DNA of 64,000 nucleotides from Beverwykella pulmonaria (taxonomy: Eukaryota; Ascomycota; Dothideomycetes; Pleosporales; Melanommataceae), in contig BCHH01000001.1 of the NCBI GenBank assembly GCA_001599595.1, positions 4,059,068 through 4,123,067 of the forward strand, in the 5' to 3' direction. Shown piece after piece: positions 11,674-23,635 of the stretch (position 1 is the stretch's first letter; each line of letters begins with the position of its first letter). The position numbers were made by a program, and so were the translations under genes. Under the pieces are notes generated by a model. That model searched no databases and was not told the origin of the DNA. It saw nothing but the letters and a program-made list of their open reading frames with translations.

Positions 11674-12442
11674 CAATATGGCTGTAGATAGGATTAAAAA
11701 AATAGTTGGGCGTGAATGGTTGAGTCGGCTTGGATAGGACCAGACTGACGTAACGATGTGATGATAGCAACAGTTCAATGAAGAGACGAACGCATTTGGG
11801 ACTGCGGCTGGGTTTGCTGCTCCTGGGTTCTAGTGTTGGATGAATGGGTTGAGAATAGAATAGCTGTAACACACCCTCACTCGTATATATCGTAGATTTA
11901 ACAACTGCGGCAAAGGATTCTGGTCATTCGACTTGACATCAGGCGTATATATAAGTTTTATTCCCCTCAACAGTAGCCATGGAAAAAGATCGATATGTAG
12001 CACCCCTCCTGATTGCCAGGTGTTGTGCATCCGTAAGAGGTTGATTGAAAATGTAAATGAAGATAAGGAGGAGCATGTGTCGCTCAAGTCGCACATTCCT
12101 CTCGTGAGAGCTACAAACGAATGGCGTTCTCGATTATATCTAATCAGTAGTGACGGGGCTTCAAACTACAGAAGCAAACGACCGAAAAGAAGACTTGCAG
12201 AACGGAACCTTCAGGCCGTGAACTACTACAGGTATGCATGTATGGCAATACAACAGTAACGAAACACAAGACAATCCACCAACACCAATTTTGGAAAAAC
12301 CCTCCCTTTTCCAATACATTGTTCAAACCATAACGGGATACAAGTCACAATTAGCGAAGAAGGACCAAGAAAACCGAAACGAGATAGTAAAACAAGATAA
12401 CGAAGGTAGTAGAGAAAGGACCAAGCTCCTTGAGTACCTCTC
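11674..12442. other. convergent 3' intergenic region
   Basis: It lies between the stops of PSD2 (plus) and the Q-rich gene (minus) and must contain both 3' ends. It is AT-rich in places and I see no gene or repeat in it. Confidence 0.5.
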
Positions 12443-14983
12443 TCAGACGTCCACGTACCTGAACCCACCTCCAGCAGCAGGCACTCTATGCATCACACGG
12501 TCCCTCGGCGCCTGCTGCCCGTACATAGGGAGCGGACTAGCCCACTCATCGACCTCCGCTTGACTGCTCACAGTATTCCGTCTTAACAAAGGCCGTCGTT
12601 GCGCCTGCGTCCGCTGTATATGCTCCATTGCATCGATACCTTTTTGTTGAAGGGCAGAGATTGTAGCTTCAACGACGTCTTGGACTTGAAATGCATTTTG
12701 GCTATCTTGTGCGGTCTCGGCAATGTAGCGCGGTTGTTGTTGTTGTTGTTGTAGTTGTTGTTGTAGAGAGTAGTAAGAGGGGTCGAGGGTGGGCTCAACA
12801 GGATAGGAAAGTGTGCGTTGGGGTTGGTAGCGTGGGGTGGGCTCATGAGACATGGAGACTTGCAAGCTGTTACGGCGGGCCATGGGGGTTGGTCGTTGGG
12901 ACCAAGAGGCCATGGGGTCATGGTCGTTGTATTGAGATCGCTCCCATTCGAGCAGTCTCTCCGCTTCGGGAGTGAGAACAGCCCCGTGGTGGGCACGCGT
13001 TTGGTGTGGCAGTGGGTGCGGATAGTCGTCGGCTTCTGGATGGCGACTTCTTGAGCGACCGTGATGCTGCTCTCTATGAAAAGGGTCGGGGTTTCGTTGG
13101 AATAGATCTTCGCGCGGCCTTTGATGTGGCTTGGATCGATAAGGAAGCTGAGTTCCTACCTCCACTTGCGGGTAGCCGTTGTTTCGTGGATGTCGTGTAG
13201 GGTGGATGGGTTCAGAAAAGATGCTGTCACCGCCATCGAGAGAATGGATAGATGAGAAGCCGTCACCAAAAGAGGCAGTGTCGCTGCCATGGTCCAAGGA
13301 GGGGCTGTGGGAAGACATGTGATGAGCTGATGTTAGCTTCTTGTAGTTCGGGGGAGACGAATCGAAGCTCGGCTGCATGGAATCTTTGCGGCGATGAGTG
13401 TCTGAGTCTCGGGCCCGGTCATTGTCGCGGTTTGTGGTAGCCGAAGGAGTTGGATTCATGTGGATGTGGATTTGGTGTGGTGGAAGGGCATTGGCAGACG
13501 ATCTAGGTGAGTTGCTCTTGGTTGACGTCGGACTGTACTTGCCCATTGGAGGTGGGTCGATGTTGATCTTGCTCCGTCCACGTGACGTCCTCTTGTCTTT
13601 GCGATATGTCTTCGAGCTCCTACCTCGACTTGGGCTCCTTGGCTTGCTCTGGCTCCGGCTGTGACTGTGACTGTGGCTCTTTTTGCGACCTGAGCTCCGT
13701 GATCGTCCTGCAACTGTGCCATAGCTACTTTCCTCACTTGAAGTGCAGCTGAAGATGCTGTCCGATACTTCCGAATCCGTTTCCAAATCGGACTCAACTT
13801 CATGCTTATGCAAGTATTCGTCGCGTAGACCCTTGGACTTGGAATTCTGCTTCTTTAACACATGGGGGTCGCGAATCTCGATTTGAGGAAAGCGGGGTTG
13901 CTCATATCTCATGCTTGGGTGTGGGCCAGGCTCCGGAAATGCTCCCGGCATAGATCTCACTTGATGTTGATTTGGCTGCTGATGTTGATGTTGAAAGTTC
14001 TGCTGATTTTGGTGCTGCTGAGGTTGTTGGGGTTGCTGAAGACGCTGCTGTTGAAGTTGTTGAAGTTGTTGGAGTTGTTGTGGTTGTTGTGGTTGTGGTT
14101 GTTGTTGTTGTGAAAGCACAGGGGGTGGTGGAGGTGGAGGAGGAGGAGGTGGTGGTGGTGGGATCGGCATTGAATGTTGTGATGCATTCGGTGGTGGCGG
14201 CGGTGGCGGCGGCGGTGGTGGAGGGGGAGGGATTGATTGTCCATGGGTTGGTCCTTGACTTTGTCCAGTATGTTTGTCACGTCCCATGCTCGAACCTCGT
14301 CCTTGTTGTTGATCAAACTGCTGCTCCCGTAGCATATTTGAGACAGAAGTCTGGCTATTCCTCGGATTCGGGCCTTGAGCGTGAGCCATGTTGGTAGTTT
14401 GGCGGAATTGTTGCTCCTGTGCCGTGCTGTTTAATCTCGCTGAAGGCGACGAGTCCTGGAGGTCGGGTGGAAGCACTTGTGTTTCGGTCTTCAGGACGAC
14501 GTCTATTCCTTGGAGTGTGTGATAGCGACGGTTGAGGGATTTGTAGTCAAGATCAATCCCAGCGATGGTCCATCGGATGTTTGGGTTCCATTGCCACAGG
14601 TACTGGTTCTGCTGGTCAACAAGGTCATTCACCAAATCGCGGGCACTGTCAGAGGATATCTGGTTCAGCGCGCGTTTGACGGAGACGTTGCTCTTGCGGA
14701 TACGGTTTAGTTCGGTCCGTTGTGACTCAACTGACAGACGTTCTTGCTGAGGTATGACATCTCGCCAGTGGGCATGCTTTCCCTTCTTTATGGTCCAAAT
14801 AGCGATCTGCGGGTCATAGCTTTCATATTGATCCCGTGCATTTCGAGACGCTTGATCTCCCCTTTGTTGTGATGTATTCTGGCCTGGCTGTTGTCCTTGG
14901 CGTATCTGGCCCACGTTCTGGGGTTGAGAGTGAGGCTGGGGCTGAAACTGAGAATGCATCTGGGACTGAATCTGTGCATTCAT
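12443..14983 (-). CDS. Gln/Pro-rich low-complexity protein, unknown function
   Basis: A single exon of 846 aa from ATG 14983 (MNAQIQSQMHSQ..). The first ~70 residues are Gln-rich. Next is the only well-folded-looking part (about 50-170), with YDPQIAIWTIKKGKHAHWRD and WNPNIRWTIAGIDLDYKSLN. After it come two long poly-Pro blocks (encoded around 14123-14235), a Gln-rich tract (13980-14115), an RS/SR-rich block (RSQSKPRSPSRGRSSK) and Arg/His-rich tails, ending GGGFRYVDV. I do not recognise a named domain. Such composition is usual in fungal RNA-associated or condensate-forming proteins, which is inference only. The GTACGT just before the stop could be a splice donor, so the last residues are uncertain. 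Confidence 0.75.
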   Translation of the reverse strand: MNAQIQSQMHSQFQPQPHSQPQNVGQIRQGQQPGQNTSQQRGDQASRNARDQYESYDPQIAIWTIKKGKHAHWRDVIPQQERLSVESQRTELNRIRKSNVSVKRALNQISSDSARDLVNDLVDQQNQYLWQWNPNIRWTIAGIDLDYKSLNRRYHTLQGIDVVLKTETQVLPPDLQDSSPSARLNSTAQEQQFRQTTNMAHAQGPNPRNSQTSVSNMLREQQFDQQQGRGSSMGRDKHTGQSQGPTHGQSIPPPPPPPPPPPPPPNASQHSMPIPPPPPPPPPPPPPPVLSQQQQPQPQQPQQLQQLQQLQQQRLQQPQQPQQHQNQQNFQHQHQQPNQHQVRSMPGAFPEPGPHPSMRYEQPRFPQIEIRDPHVLKKQNSKSKGLRDEYLHKHEVESDLETDSEVSDSIFSCTSSEESSYGTVAGRSRSSGRKKSHSHSHSRSQSKPRSPSRGRSSKTYRKDKRTSRGRSKINIDPPPMGKYSPTSTKSNSPRSSANALPPHQIHIHMNPTPSATTNRDNDRARDSDTHRRKDSMQPSFDSSPPNYKKLTSAHHMSSHSPSLDHGSDTASFGDGFSSIHSLDGGDSIFSEPIHPTRHPRNNGYPQVEVGTQLPYRSKPHQRPREDLFQRNPDPFHREQHHGRSRSRHPEADDYPHPLPHQTRAHHGAVLTPEAERLLEWERSQYNDHDPMASWSQRPTPMARRNSLQVSMSHEPTPRYQPQRTLSYPVEPTLDPSYYSLQQQLQQQQQQPRYIAETAQDSQNAFQVQDVVEATISALQQKGIDAMEHIQRTQAQRRPLLRRNTVSSQAEVDEWASPLPMYGQQAPRDRVMHRVPAAGGGFRYVDV

Positions 14984-17900
14984 GTTGGTTGATGTGAAGG
15001 TGAAGTGAGGTAAAGGGTTATAGAGTGTTCATGCAGGAAGAGAATGAACACATGAAGATGCGAGGCAGAATTAGGAAGTGCCCAAAAAGGTAACTGGGTC
15101 AACTTGGATGGGTGTGGATGGAAAGCAGACTTGACAACCCGCACTGAAATATATACTCGCCGCAAAGTCCTGGATAATGGACTTGACAGCGCAGCATGCC
15201 CGCCGCTCATGCGAGGTAATACAACTTGATGCAAGTGGGTGAGTTGCCTATCTGAAACTGGGTCTACCAAGAGCGACCATATTACCAGGGTTCCATGTGG
15301 ACAGTAGACCGCTGGCCTTTCTAGCGAGGCTCTCGCAAGCCTCGGAAATGGATTGGCTCATAGGCTCTCACCGGCCGCAGCTAATGGGCTGTGGTGGATG
15401 ACAAGCCAGAAAGCAGGCAAATGTTCAGCCTTCTGCGTAGACTGGCAGCGCAACCGTCCCTCTGGACTCAGTTGAGCCTCAAAATGCTCACCGGATACGA
15501 CCATTTGTCAAGCATTGGCGAGGAAAGGAGATATGCGGGACTGATAGCCGGACCTTCCATGCAGGCTAGTTGAGGTTCCTACGGATGAGGGCGCATGCCG
15601 CACACGCACGCATGCCCGCTTCCGGCATCGATGGGCGACATTTTGATAAGCGGGGGCATTTTGAAGCAATCTCCCGCTGTGTTTGGGCGGGGTGGTGGTG
15701 AAGGTGGTGTTGAAAGCGAGTGGTGGTCGTTCGGTGCAAACACCCGTTCGCGACAGTGGAAACGAAGGGACGCTAGAGGGCGCAATGGTCGCTTCCAGGC
15801 CCAAGCCCGTGCATCTTCACGTCGTTCGTCTCGCTCCCATCTCTCGGCCCGTGAGAACAGCAGTCTTACTGCATCAAAACCTCCAAAGTGCTACGCATGT
15901 GGAATTCGGCTTGGAATGCTCCGTTGCTCTACCGGCACGGCGCATGCTGTGTCGCTCCCGGCTCGCTCCTTTCAGCTGAGATTCGCTTTCCCAAGCACCT
16001 TTCGTTGCGCAAAGGTCCCTAAAGTCCTCGACATGGACAGCGTATTCTCTGCTGTCATAGAAAGGACAGTCCTTCGCTCAGCCCGAGCGATTCACAGCGC
16101 GCCACTTGTACCTTCCCGCAGACTCGCCGGGCAGGCCCTCAGTGTGGAAGTGCCAGCATTGGCGGGAGGACCATATCCACGTAACCACCAAGACCGTCCT
16201 GAATATTGACGATGAAGACGCGCTGCCATGCAGGGCGGCTGCGACGCATCGATTCGCTGCGTCGAGACTCCACAGCATGCAGTCATCCCCTCTTGCAGCC
16301 TATTCCTCTGGCTCATCACAACGCCCTCTGCTGCACGTCGTCGCCGTCTCCAATGCCTTGCCCTCATTTCCTCCAATGACCAGTCTTGCGGTTGTCCGCC
16401 GACGGGATCGAAAACGGGTGCTATATTAAATCACTCACCGGAAGCCTGCGGGCAAATGGTACTCAACTGGGAAAGGCTTTCACCCGTATCGTCAGCCTTA
16501 CACATAAAGCAAGCATACCATTTGGCGGCATAGGCGAGTTGGCGACGATGGAGATGTGATTGGTCCGATCTTCTGTTAATTCTTCGTTTAGCATTCCATC
16601 TACGCCCTTGTCTTGCGGTTGATTTCTCGTATCAAAGTAAACTCCACCGGACGGGGCGAGCCGCTCCTCTCCACTATTACCACATGCCAACCGAATCCTG
16701 ATCTTGAGGTCAATATGTTCATCACCTTCTGGCCTGAGGCCTTTGACCACGCAATACTCGCTCCGGATTCTGAATCAAGATGCCGCTCCGCGAGCCATCT
16801 GACTGCTCCTTTCATCACAACCAGACGGCTGCCCGGATCTTCTTCCCGCGATTACGAACTCGGCAACAACTTTGATGTCCAACTGCCTGGCCCGCCATAT
16901 CCATGATCGCTGTTTACACGTCATGGCACTGCAATCGATATCAGATTGATATAGAAGCACAAGGTTTTAGCCACCTACCGTTGCACGCATAGTTCCAAAG
17001 AAGCAAGATCACCATCTCTACAGATCGCCGGGTGGTCGTGAAAACGCAAGCAAAAGCAACGAGGGCGTTTGTTTCGACATCTACCGACCCATGCAGTCCA
17101 CCAGTGATGCCTTGCTGGAGCTGGGATAACCCTTTGAGAGTTACCTACCCGAACGATGCCATGGCATGCAGTCAAAAGCACTGCAATCCTTCTATCACCC
17201 TTTCCGGTTCTCATTTATCACCAACGCCCTACCGACCATGCCGGGCATGTCCACGCCAATGAGCAATCGCGGCATATGTTAATAAGGGGACCGTATCATT
17301 GCCTGAGCCTCATCACCCCACTCCTTCACCGCATCTTCATTGGAGATATTTGGCAGCCATGTCTTAACTTGGCACTATTTTGCCCCACTTTTGGGAAGGG
17401 CGTCAAGCCATGGACGACCTCGCCTGACCCCCCGCTCAAGTCCGCTGATTCACAATAACATCCACATTCACATTCCTACCTTGTTTTTCACAAACACAGC
17501 GTTACATATCGGCCTGCCTCGATCTCTATACCCTTGCGATCAACCACACGCCACACATATACACAGAGCCTACCTCCATACCCCTCTATCCACTTCCCCA
17601 CTTCACTAAGTTAGCCGAAGAGCAGAGCGACACTGACAAACGATACCCACCCCACACCTCAGCCACACGTCGTACTTTACTCTGCAACAATGAGTGGGGG
17701 TTTGCAAGCAGACAACTTCCACTTGTTCCTTTCCATATTTATCAACATGGGAGCTCGCTACCTCAATGCCCGTGAGTGCTTCACGGGCCTAGCCTTGCTA
17801 TAGGAAGTTTGCAACGTGATGTTAGGATCGTTGTCTCTGAGCTCAAGTGTCCAAGTAGTTGATGAATTGTACGACTCAGCATCGGAGGCTAAGGAGGCTC

Positions 17901-18917
17901 CTTGCCTTGCTTTGCAGTCTTCTGTCGGGAAGGGTGTTGCATGCACGCCTATATACAATAATTCGGTCAACACTTGTTGGCTCTCTAGTAAAAGGAAGTG
18001 GATATTCATCGTTGCAAGAAGCTTGACTTTGTCTGTTTAAAAGTATATATTGACATCACTCTTTCAAGCCGACCAACAACCAACAAAATACATGTCAATT
18101 CTAATATCATCTATTTAACAACTACCTTCACCATTCGTTGAAGGGTGATCCACTCAACTCGTATAACATATCCCAAAACCTCACTATGTAAACGCAGCCA
18201 ACATTCCCCACCCCAACTTTGTTGAGCATATACACAAATATCATATATCACACATCACACATCATATATCATTCTCCGCTCAAGCATAACTTCAATTTCG
18301 TCATTCACACTATTTATTCATCTACTTTCCATCCACTCCTCTACTCCACCCTCAACCACAGCCACAACCAGCCCCTCAGCACCACAAACTCCATAAATTA
18401 AGATTACACCTCGCTCTATCTAGAGACGTCAAGCCTCAGACGATGATGAATGACGAAAAGGAAAATAACGGAAAGTATGCCATGGTATAAGTGGGTAGTA
18501 GGTACAGCGAGGGTATGAAGAGTATTGTACAAACAAAACGCTCAAAATCAAAAGGATGAGAAAGGTGTCGCTGTAGCCGGACAGAGAGGCTTGGTCGGAA
18601 AAGCGGATAATAGACAAGGGCCAAGGCCATCGAAACTGTCTCAGGGAGGCGGACAGAAGGCATCTTTCTCGCCTTTTTACGCAGTGCCATACGATAGTGA
18701 AGCGACGATTGAGAAGCCTTTCCATCCACACAACTCTAATGTTACCTGTGCCCTTGTCTCAAGAGTCTCGTGACGTGGGAAGGGACCAAGTGTGACACAA
18801 AGACCATTGTGCGCGCCATCTCGGTAGTCCGCTTCACTTTGAGCCCATCTTGCGCCCTTCGCCCTACGACGCCCTGTCTGTCACGTGCCTTTCAGCTACA
18901 CAGCCAGCCCCGTTTCC
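14984..18917. other. 3.9-kb gene-poor gap
   Basis: It lies between the start of the Q-rich gene and the end of LCB2. Frames up to about 200 codons exist (e.g. 15595-16209), but they overlap on both strands and have no recognisable content. A CA/CT-rich stretch at 17460-17690 resembles a 5' UTR and leads to ATG 17690, opening MSGGLQADNFHLFLSIFINM and followed by a GTGAGT donor at about 17771. That may be the first exon of a small gene, but no second exon could be established. 18230-18290 is an AT/CA simple-sequence patch. Confidence 0.4.
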
Positions 18918-20939
18918 TCAGCAAAGCACGCCCTGGACATCCTCAACGCCCCTCTTGATGACGTCTTCGAGCTTCCACCTCGGCGGCTTCACAGCTTTCC
19001 TCTCGCGTAGACCATCCTTCTCCTCGAGGGAGAATTCCTCCGGCTCCGCACCACCAGCGACTCCGCTGCTGAATTTCAGTTGCAGCAACTCGCCAGCTTC
19101 GTCACATGCAGCGAGCATGCGGTCGAGATCGTCCTTTGTGTGCGCAGCTGAGACGCAGAAACGCGCTCTTGAAGACACGAGAGGGGTGGCAGGGTATCCA
19201 ACGACGACAACTGAGATCTTGCGCTTCAGCATCTCGTGGGAGAAGGCGGGCATCTTGGCGGGGTTGTAAAGCAGAAGAGGGATAATAGGTGAGTCGTCGT
19301 GGCCGTAAACAATGAATCCCAGTCGCTTCAATCCCAATCGCAAGTACCGAGAATTGAAAGCTAGACGTTGCAGACGTTCCGCGCCTTGACCGGGGTTAAG
19401 GTCACCAGTGATAAGACGGAGCGCAGAAGCAATCTGGACGAGAACTGGTGGTGTAGGCGATTCCGCAAAGAGCATACCAGCGTTTTGGACCCGGAGCTTG
19501 TCGATGATAGATTTCTCGGCGGCAATGTATCCTCCGTTCGCGCCAAATGATTTTGTGAAAGTGCCCATGAGAATGTCAACTTCAGAGGGGTCGATGCCGA
19601 AGTAGTCGCAAACGCCACGTCCATTGGGCCCAAGGGCACCAACGGAGTGGGCTTCGTCGACGTAGAGATTGAACTTGTACTTCTTCTTCAGCTCCACGAG
19701 GGCGGGAAGATTGCACATGGTCCCTTCCATGGAGTAAAGTCCCTCGACAGCAACTAAGATCTTCTTCCATGGACGATGGGTTCGTGGCTGGCCTTGAGAA
19801 ATAGCCTCGCGAAGCTTGCGTTCCAGATCGCGCATGTCGTTGTGCTTGAACATCTCGATCATAGCCCCAGAAAGACGAGATCCGAATCGAATAGAGGAGT
19901 GGTTAAGTTCGTCAGAAATCATGAGGCATCCCTTTCCAACCAGAGTTGGGAATGTGGTAGCATTGGTAACAAAGCCCATGGAGAAGACCATGGAGGCAGG
20001 CTTTCCGACGAACTGTGCGACCAACTCTTCGACCTCGACAGACAGATCCGACGTTCCGGCATCCGACCGGGGGCTGGCCATGGTGACTCCATACTTCCTG
20101 ATAATAGCTTCGGCAGCATCGGCGCAAGGGCCTTCCGACTGGGCAAATCCGAGGTAGTTGTAAGAGCTCATATTCAGGGTCTCAGTGGTTGTGCCAACCA
20201 TCTTGAAAGTGTTGTTGCCATCGTCGGACTTGCGGTCTAGCAGTGTGATAAAGCGACCGGGAACACCAGTGGTGGGTCGCGAAAAGCAGTCATTGATTCT
20301 CATCTTTAGTCTCCTCGTGTAGAAATTGTCAAAGTCGCTGTTCAACGGCGCATATCCATCCCTCTCCGCCAAATGGCTGTAATGCTGTCGTCGAAACCGC
20401 TTGCCAAAGAAATCTCGCACGTGTCCAAAGATTATTAGAATTAAGTAGCTGATATAAGTAGTGAAAAGATAGTAATAGGGCGGCTCGTCTTCTACTGGTT
20501 CTGCGAACTCCCCTCCGGGGAACTGGCTCACGCATCGATGGCTTTGAGATCCCAAGGGTCCGAATTGTGCATGTGCCCTTGCAAGGCGCCGTGCGTCTTC
20601 CGGAGAAGGGGGCTGGAAGAGGGTCTTGGGCTCGGTGGGCATCTTTTCGCCTGTTGCGGTGGTGAGACTGATGCTTGGCAGGGAGATTGGTGTCAGATTG
20701 AATTGCTGCGGCGACGGTGAATTGAGCAGGGCTTGCTGCTGTGCTACAAGAGCCTCTCGCAGCGCAGCGTCGCGCGTCTTGGGTGAGCCTCCACCGAACA
20801 GGGCTGTGAACTTGCTGCCTTTGGTGAAAGATGAGCGTCGCGGCTGTTCTCTGTCTCTCTTTTCGTTTATGGCATCGAGAGAGGGCGACGAGATGGGGGG
20901 AGAGGGTGTCGCGAACGGATTTATGCTTCGAGCAGGCAT
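18918..20939 (-). CDS. LCB2: serine palmitoyltransferase subunit 2
   Basis: Catalytic subunit of the ER enzyme that condenses L-serine with palmitoyl-CoA to 3-ketosphinganine, the first step of sphingolipid synthesis. It is a single exon of 673 aa from ATG 20939. A Ser/Pro-rich N-terminal extension (about 150 aa) precedes a hydrophobic membrane segment YLFTTYISYLILIIFG (about 155-170). The PLP fold type I core follows: LNMSSYNYLGF, the SDELNHSSIRFGSRLSG region, LYVDEAHSVGALGPNGRG, and the PLP-binding GTFTKSFGANGGYIA with the Schiff-base Lys at about residue 462. These motifs and the length match fungal Lcb2 rather than Lcb1, which lacks the Lys. The C-terminal tail after residue ~620 is charged and less conserved. 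Confidence 0.95.
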   Translation of the reverse strand: MPARSINPFATPSPPISSPSLDAINEKRDREQPRRSSFTKGSKFTALFGGGSPKTRDAALREALVAQQQALLNSPSPQQFNLTPISLPSISLTTATGEKMPTEPKTLFQPPSPEDARRLARAHAQFGPLGSQSHRCVSQFPGGEFAEPVEDEPPYYYLFTTYISYLILIIFGHVRDFFGKRFRRQHYSHLAERDGYAPLNSDFDNFYTRRLKMRINDCFSRPTTGVPGRFITLLDRKSDDGNNTFKMVGTTTETLNMSSYNYLGFAQSEGPCADAAEAIIRKYGVTMASPRSDAGTSDLSVEVEELVAQFVGKPASMVFSMGFVTNATTFPTLVGKGCLMISDELNHSSIRFGSRLSGAMIEMFKHNDMRDLERKLREAISQGQPRTHRPWKKILVAVEGLYSMEGTMCNLPALVELKKKYKFNLYVDEAHSVGALGPNGRGVCDYFGIDPSEVDILMGTFTKSFGANGGYIAAEKSIIDKLRVQNAGMLFAESPTPPVLVQIASALRLITGDLNPGQGAERLQRLAFNSRYLRLGLKRLGFIVYGHDDSPIIPLLLYNPAKMPAFSHEMLKRKISVVVVGYPATPLVSSRARFCVSAAHTKDDLDRMLAACDEAGELLQLKFSSGVAGGAEPEEFSLEEKDGLRERKAVKPPRWKLEDVIKRGVEDVQGVLC

Positions 20940-23635
20940 GGCAGACGGTCGAAGGGGATGCTTGGTTGGGGTTTTGTTCGAGGGTGGCGTGAACGAGAAT
21001 TAATGGCTATATGCACAAGATTAGCGACTTGTCTGTCGAGGGTGCGATGCGTTGCCGCTTTGAAGGGACCGAACGGGAAGCGAGGAGGCAGCCGAGGGTG
21101 AAGAGGCCCGCCATGAGAGCTCTCGTGCTTTTCAATCGCAGGATCATGCGACAAAGCCGGGGTGGGCCGGATAGGATAGGATGCTGCGGAATGGCTTGTA
21201 TGCATGCGCTGGGGGTAGAGATTGACCTACATGAACGTTGCCGTCTTTCCAAGGCTTCGTCAGCTGGCCGTGAAGCTCCCCGCGGTTCTCGCTGTCGCAA
21301 CGTGAAGTAGCTCAAGGTCGCGAACCACAAATTGAAGCTCAAGCTCGGAAGGTGAAGGCCGCCAGGGGTCGAACGCGGTGGCTGGGACCTCGTAAGTCGA
21401 CACAGCAGCCCTCGGCGGGAATTGACTCGGGGCAGGAGCGCGGCGCGAGAGTGCGAGGGGAGAGGGGAGAGCGAAGAGGTCGGCGGAGCGAAGTAAGAGT
21501 TGTGAAAGGGGATGGCTGCTTTTGAGTGAAATTGTGATATGTTAAATGAGCTGCTCACCCGAAAGCGAGGCACTACGCCACTGACTGGTACCACACGACA
21601 TCAAGGGGAACTGGTTTTTTAGCCCCCGAGCTCCGAGCCGAGCAACGTCCCAACGGCAGTGACCTTCACCAAGCTTCGCTCTCCGACCTCGCATTTCTTC
21701 TTCGCAACCCTATTCAGACGTCTTCTCTCTTCTCTCCCTCTCCCTCTCCCTCTCCCTGAGCGCCTCCTCAGCTGCCGAGGGTATACAACGTCTCTTGGCA
21801 CGTAAGCTCACCGCCTGAATCCATGACCCATCTGCCCAACCATGCACGAAGGAACAAGCGATCAATTCCACAACGCTGGATGGTCGGGCTATCCCGGACC
21901 GTTCTGGCTCCCGGATCGCGATGGGGATGGTTGAGATTGCGGTGCCCACGAAGAAGCATAAACCAGCCTTCTTTTTGCCCATCGACACCATTTTGGTGAT
22001 TGGGAAAAGGGAATAACATATCAGCGCTGCACTGCATTGCTGGATCTGTTGCGCGCAAGCACAACAGTGCAGAATTGAATCCATTATATCATTTGTAGCC
22101 ATTAGAAGCAGTCATTACGATCCGACTGGGTTATCAATTCGCGCAGCGAGCCCTGGATGATCGGACAAATCCCGGGATTAAGGAGGACCCGACATCCGCG
22201 TGCCTCAACTCTGAGTGCACCAACAATCTGCCTGTCATCTTAAGATACGAAGGATTTGTAACAAGGCACCAAAGAACAGCTTCATATTCCCCAGCTCTGC
22301 TCGAAAGCGTCGAGCGAGACTGTTTTCAGTCCTTCTGACGTGTACTATACCCATTCCCGCACATAAACCAAGTATATAAAAGCCGTCCTGGCGGATGGAA
22401 AAAAGACCTTGGTAGGACTCGTTTGATCAATTTTTCCTCTGTCTGCAATTGCTTGATCATGCTACAGGTTTGCTTTGCATTCACAGTATATATAATTGCT
22501 CTTGTAAGTCGTCGTCTAAAGAGAAACTGCCCCGCCGTGTCATGCCACAGTCCTCGCCCACCAGGTTACCCTGCCCTTAATCAGATCTACAAGTTGACAG
22601 CACGAGGCAAGTCGTGCCACCACGCCAACACCGTAATCACCAACCAGGTCTTCCCAGCCGTACTCTACATATCATCACCGCAGGGCGAATACTTTATACG
22701 TCCAGTCCTAACTCATGCAGTTGGCCTCAGGAGGTCAATGTTGGACATTTTGTTCTGTCATCGGCATCACCAAGCAGCACGAAATGCACATCTCCAATGC
22801 AGCCACATCATATCGAACGCCTGATGAAATGTTTATCTCTGTATTGCTGACTCTGTAGACAGATGAACAAGATGCGTAACCTAATGAAATCTCCATGTCC
22901 GCACAGCGGCAATTCATCCACCGGCACCACCAGTCTCTCGATTCCGCATCTCCAGATCTCCACACACACTCTCTCTCCCCTCCCCCTCTTCGTCATATAT
23001 GGCCGACATAGGAAACCCGCCCACTAACCCGCAAAACATGAAAGAAAAGTTGCAGAAATATAAAGACACCAAACAAGATTGCAAACCAAGCAACACGGAC
23101 AACAGAACAGACAAAAACCATGTGATAGCAAAGCCAATTGCACGCATATCACCTTCCAACACCTTTCCGACAGCCAACTTGATCATGCCCCGCAAAGTGC
23201 GAGAACAAGGCCAAGGGGCGCAGGCTCCACCAGTCCGCCATTTTCTGTCTGTGTAGTGACACTGTCAATTCCACGCCCAGCAACGCCGATGATATTCCCG
23301 TCCGTTTGATGGAAGTCATTCAATTTGCGTTACGAGCGATGGGCGGGGTAGAAACGTGGATTAAGTAGTCATTTTTGAGGACTTCGGGACAAAAGGAATC
23401 CCGAAACGAAAAAAGAGGTTGTGGTATTTCGAACGTTGTGGTTATAGTATGTAAAAAGCGAGGTGATCAAAAATTACGTATTCGATAGGGCGATGGAAAC
23501 AAGGGCAGCAAGTTTTCAAGCCTGTTTCGAGGATAAATTCTGCGCACCAAGTTTGCTTCGTCCCATCCAACGATGGGGTATTAGAAAGCGCTCAAAGGAG
23601 AACAAGAGGAGATTTCCGGACGTGAGAAATTATCG
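20940..23635. other. intergenic: LCB2 promoter, CT repeat, possible tiny gene
   Basis: This holds the LCB2 upstream region and then about 2.5 kb with no firm gene. 21720-21757 is a (CTCCCT)-type simple repeat. A strong TATA-like TATATAAAAG near 22373 is followed by ATG 22423, encoding a short hydrophobic peptide (LQVCFAFTVYIIAL) that meets a GTAAGT donor at about 22505 and a possible CAG acceptor 47 nt later, after which the frame closes within about 10 codons. This could be a microprotein or chance. Confidence 0.4.

Noticed and set aside
15595..16209. 204-codon frame on plus in the 15-19 kb gap
   Set aside because: It overlaps several frames on both strands, has biased Arg/Ser composition from GC-rich DNA, no splice pattern and no recognisable domain.
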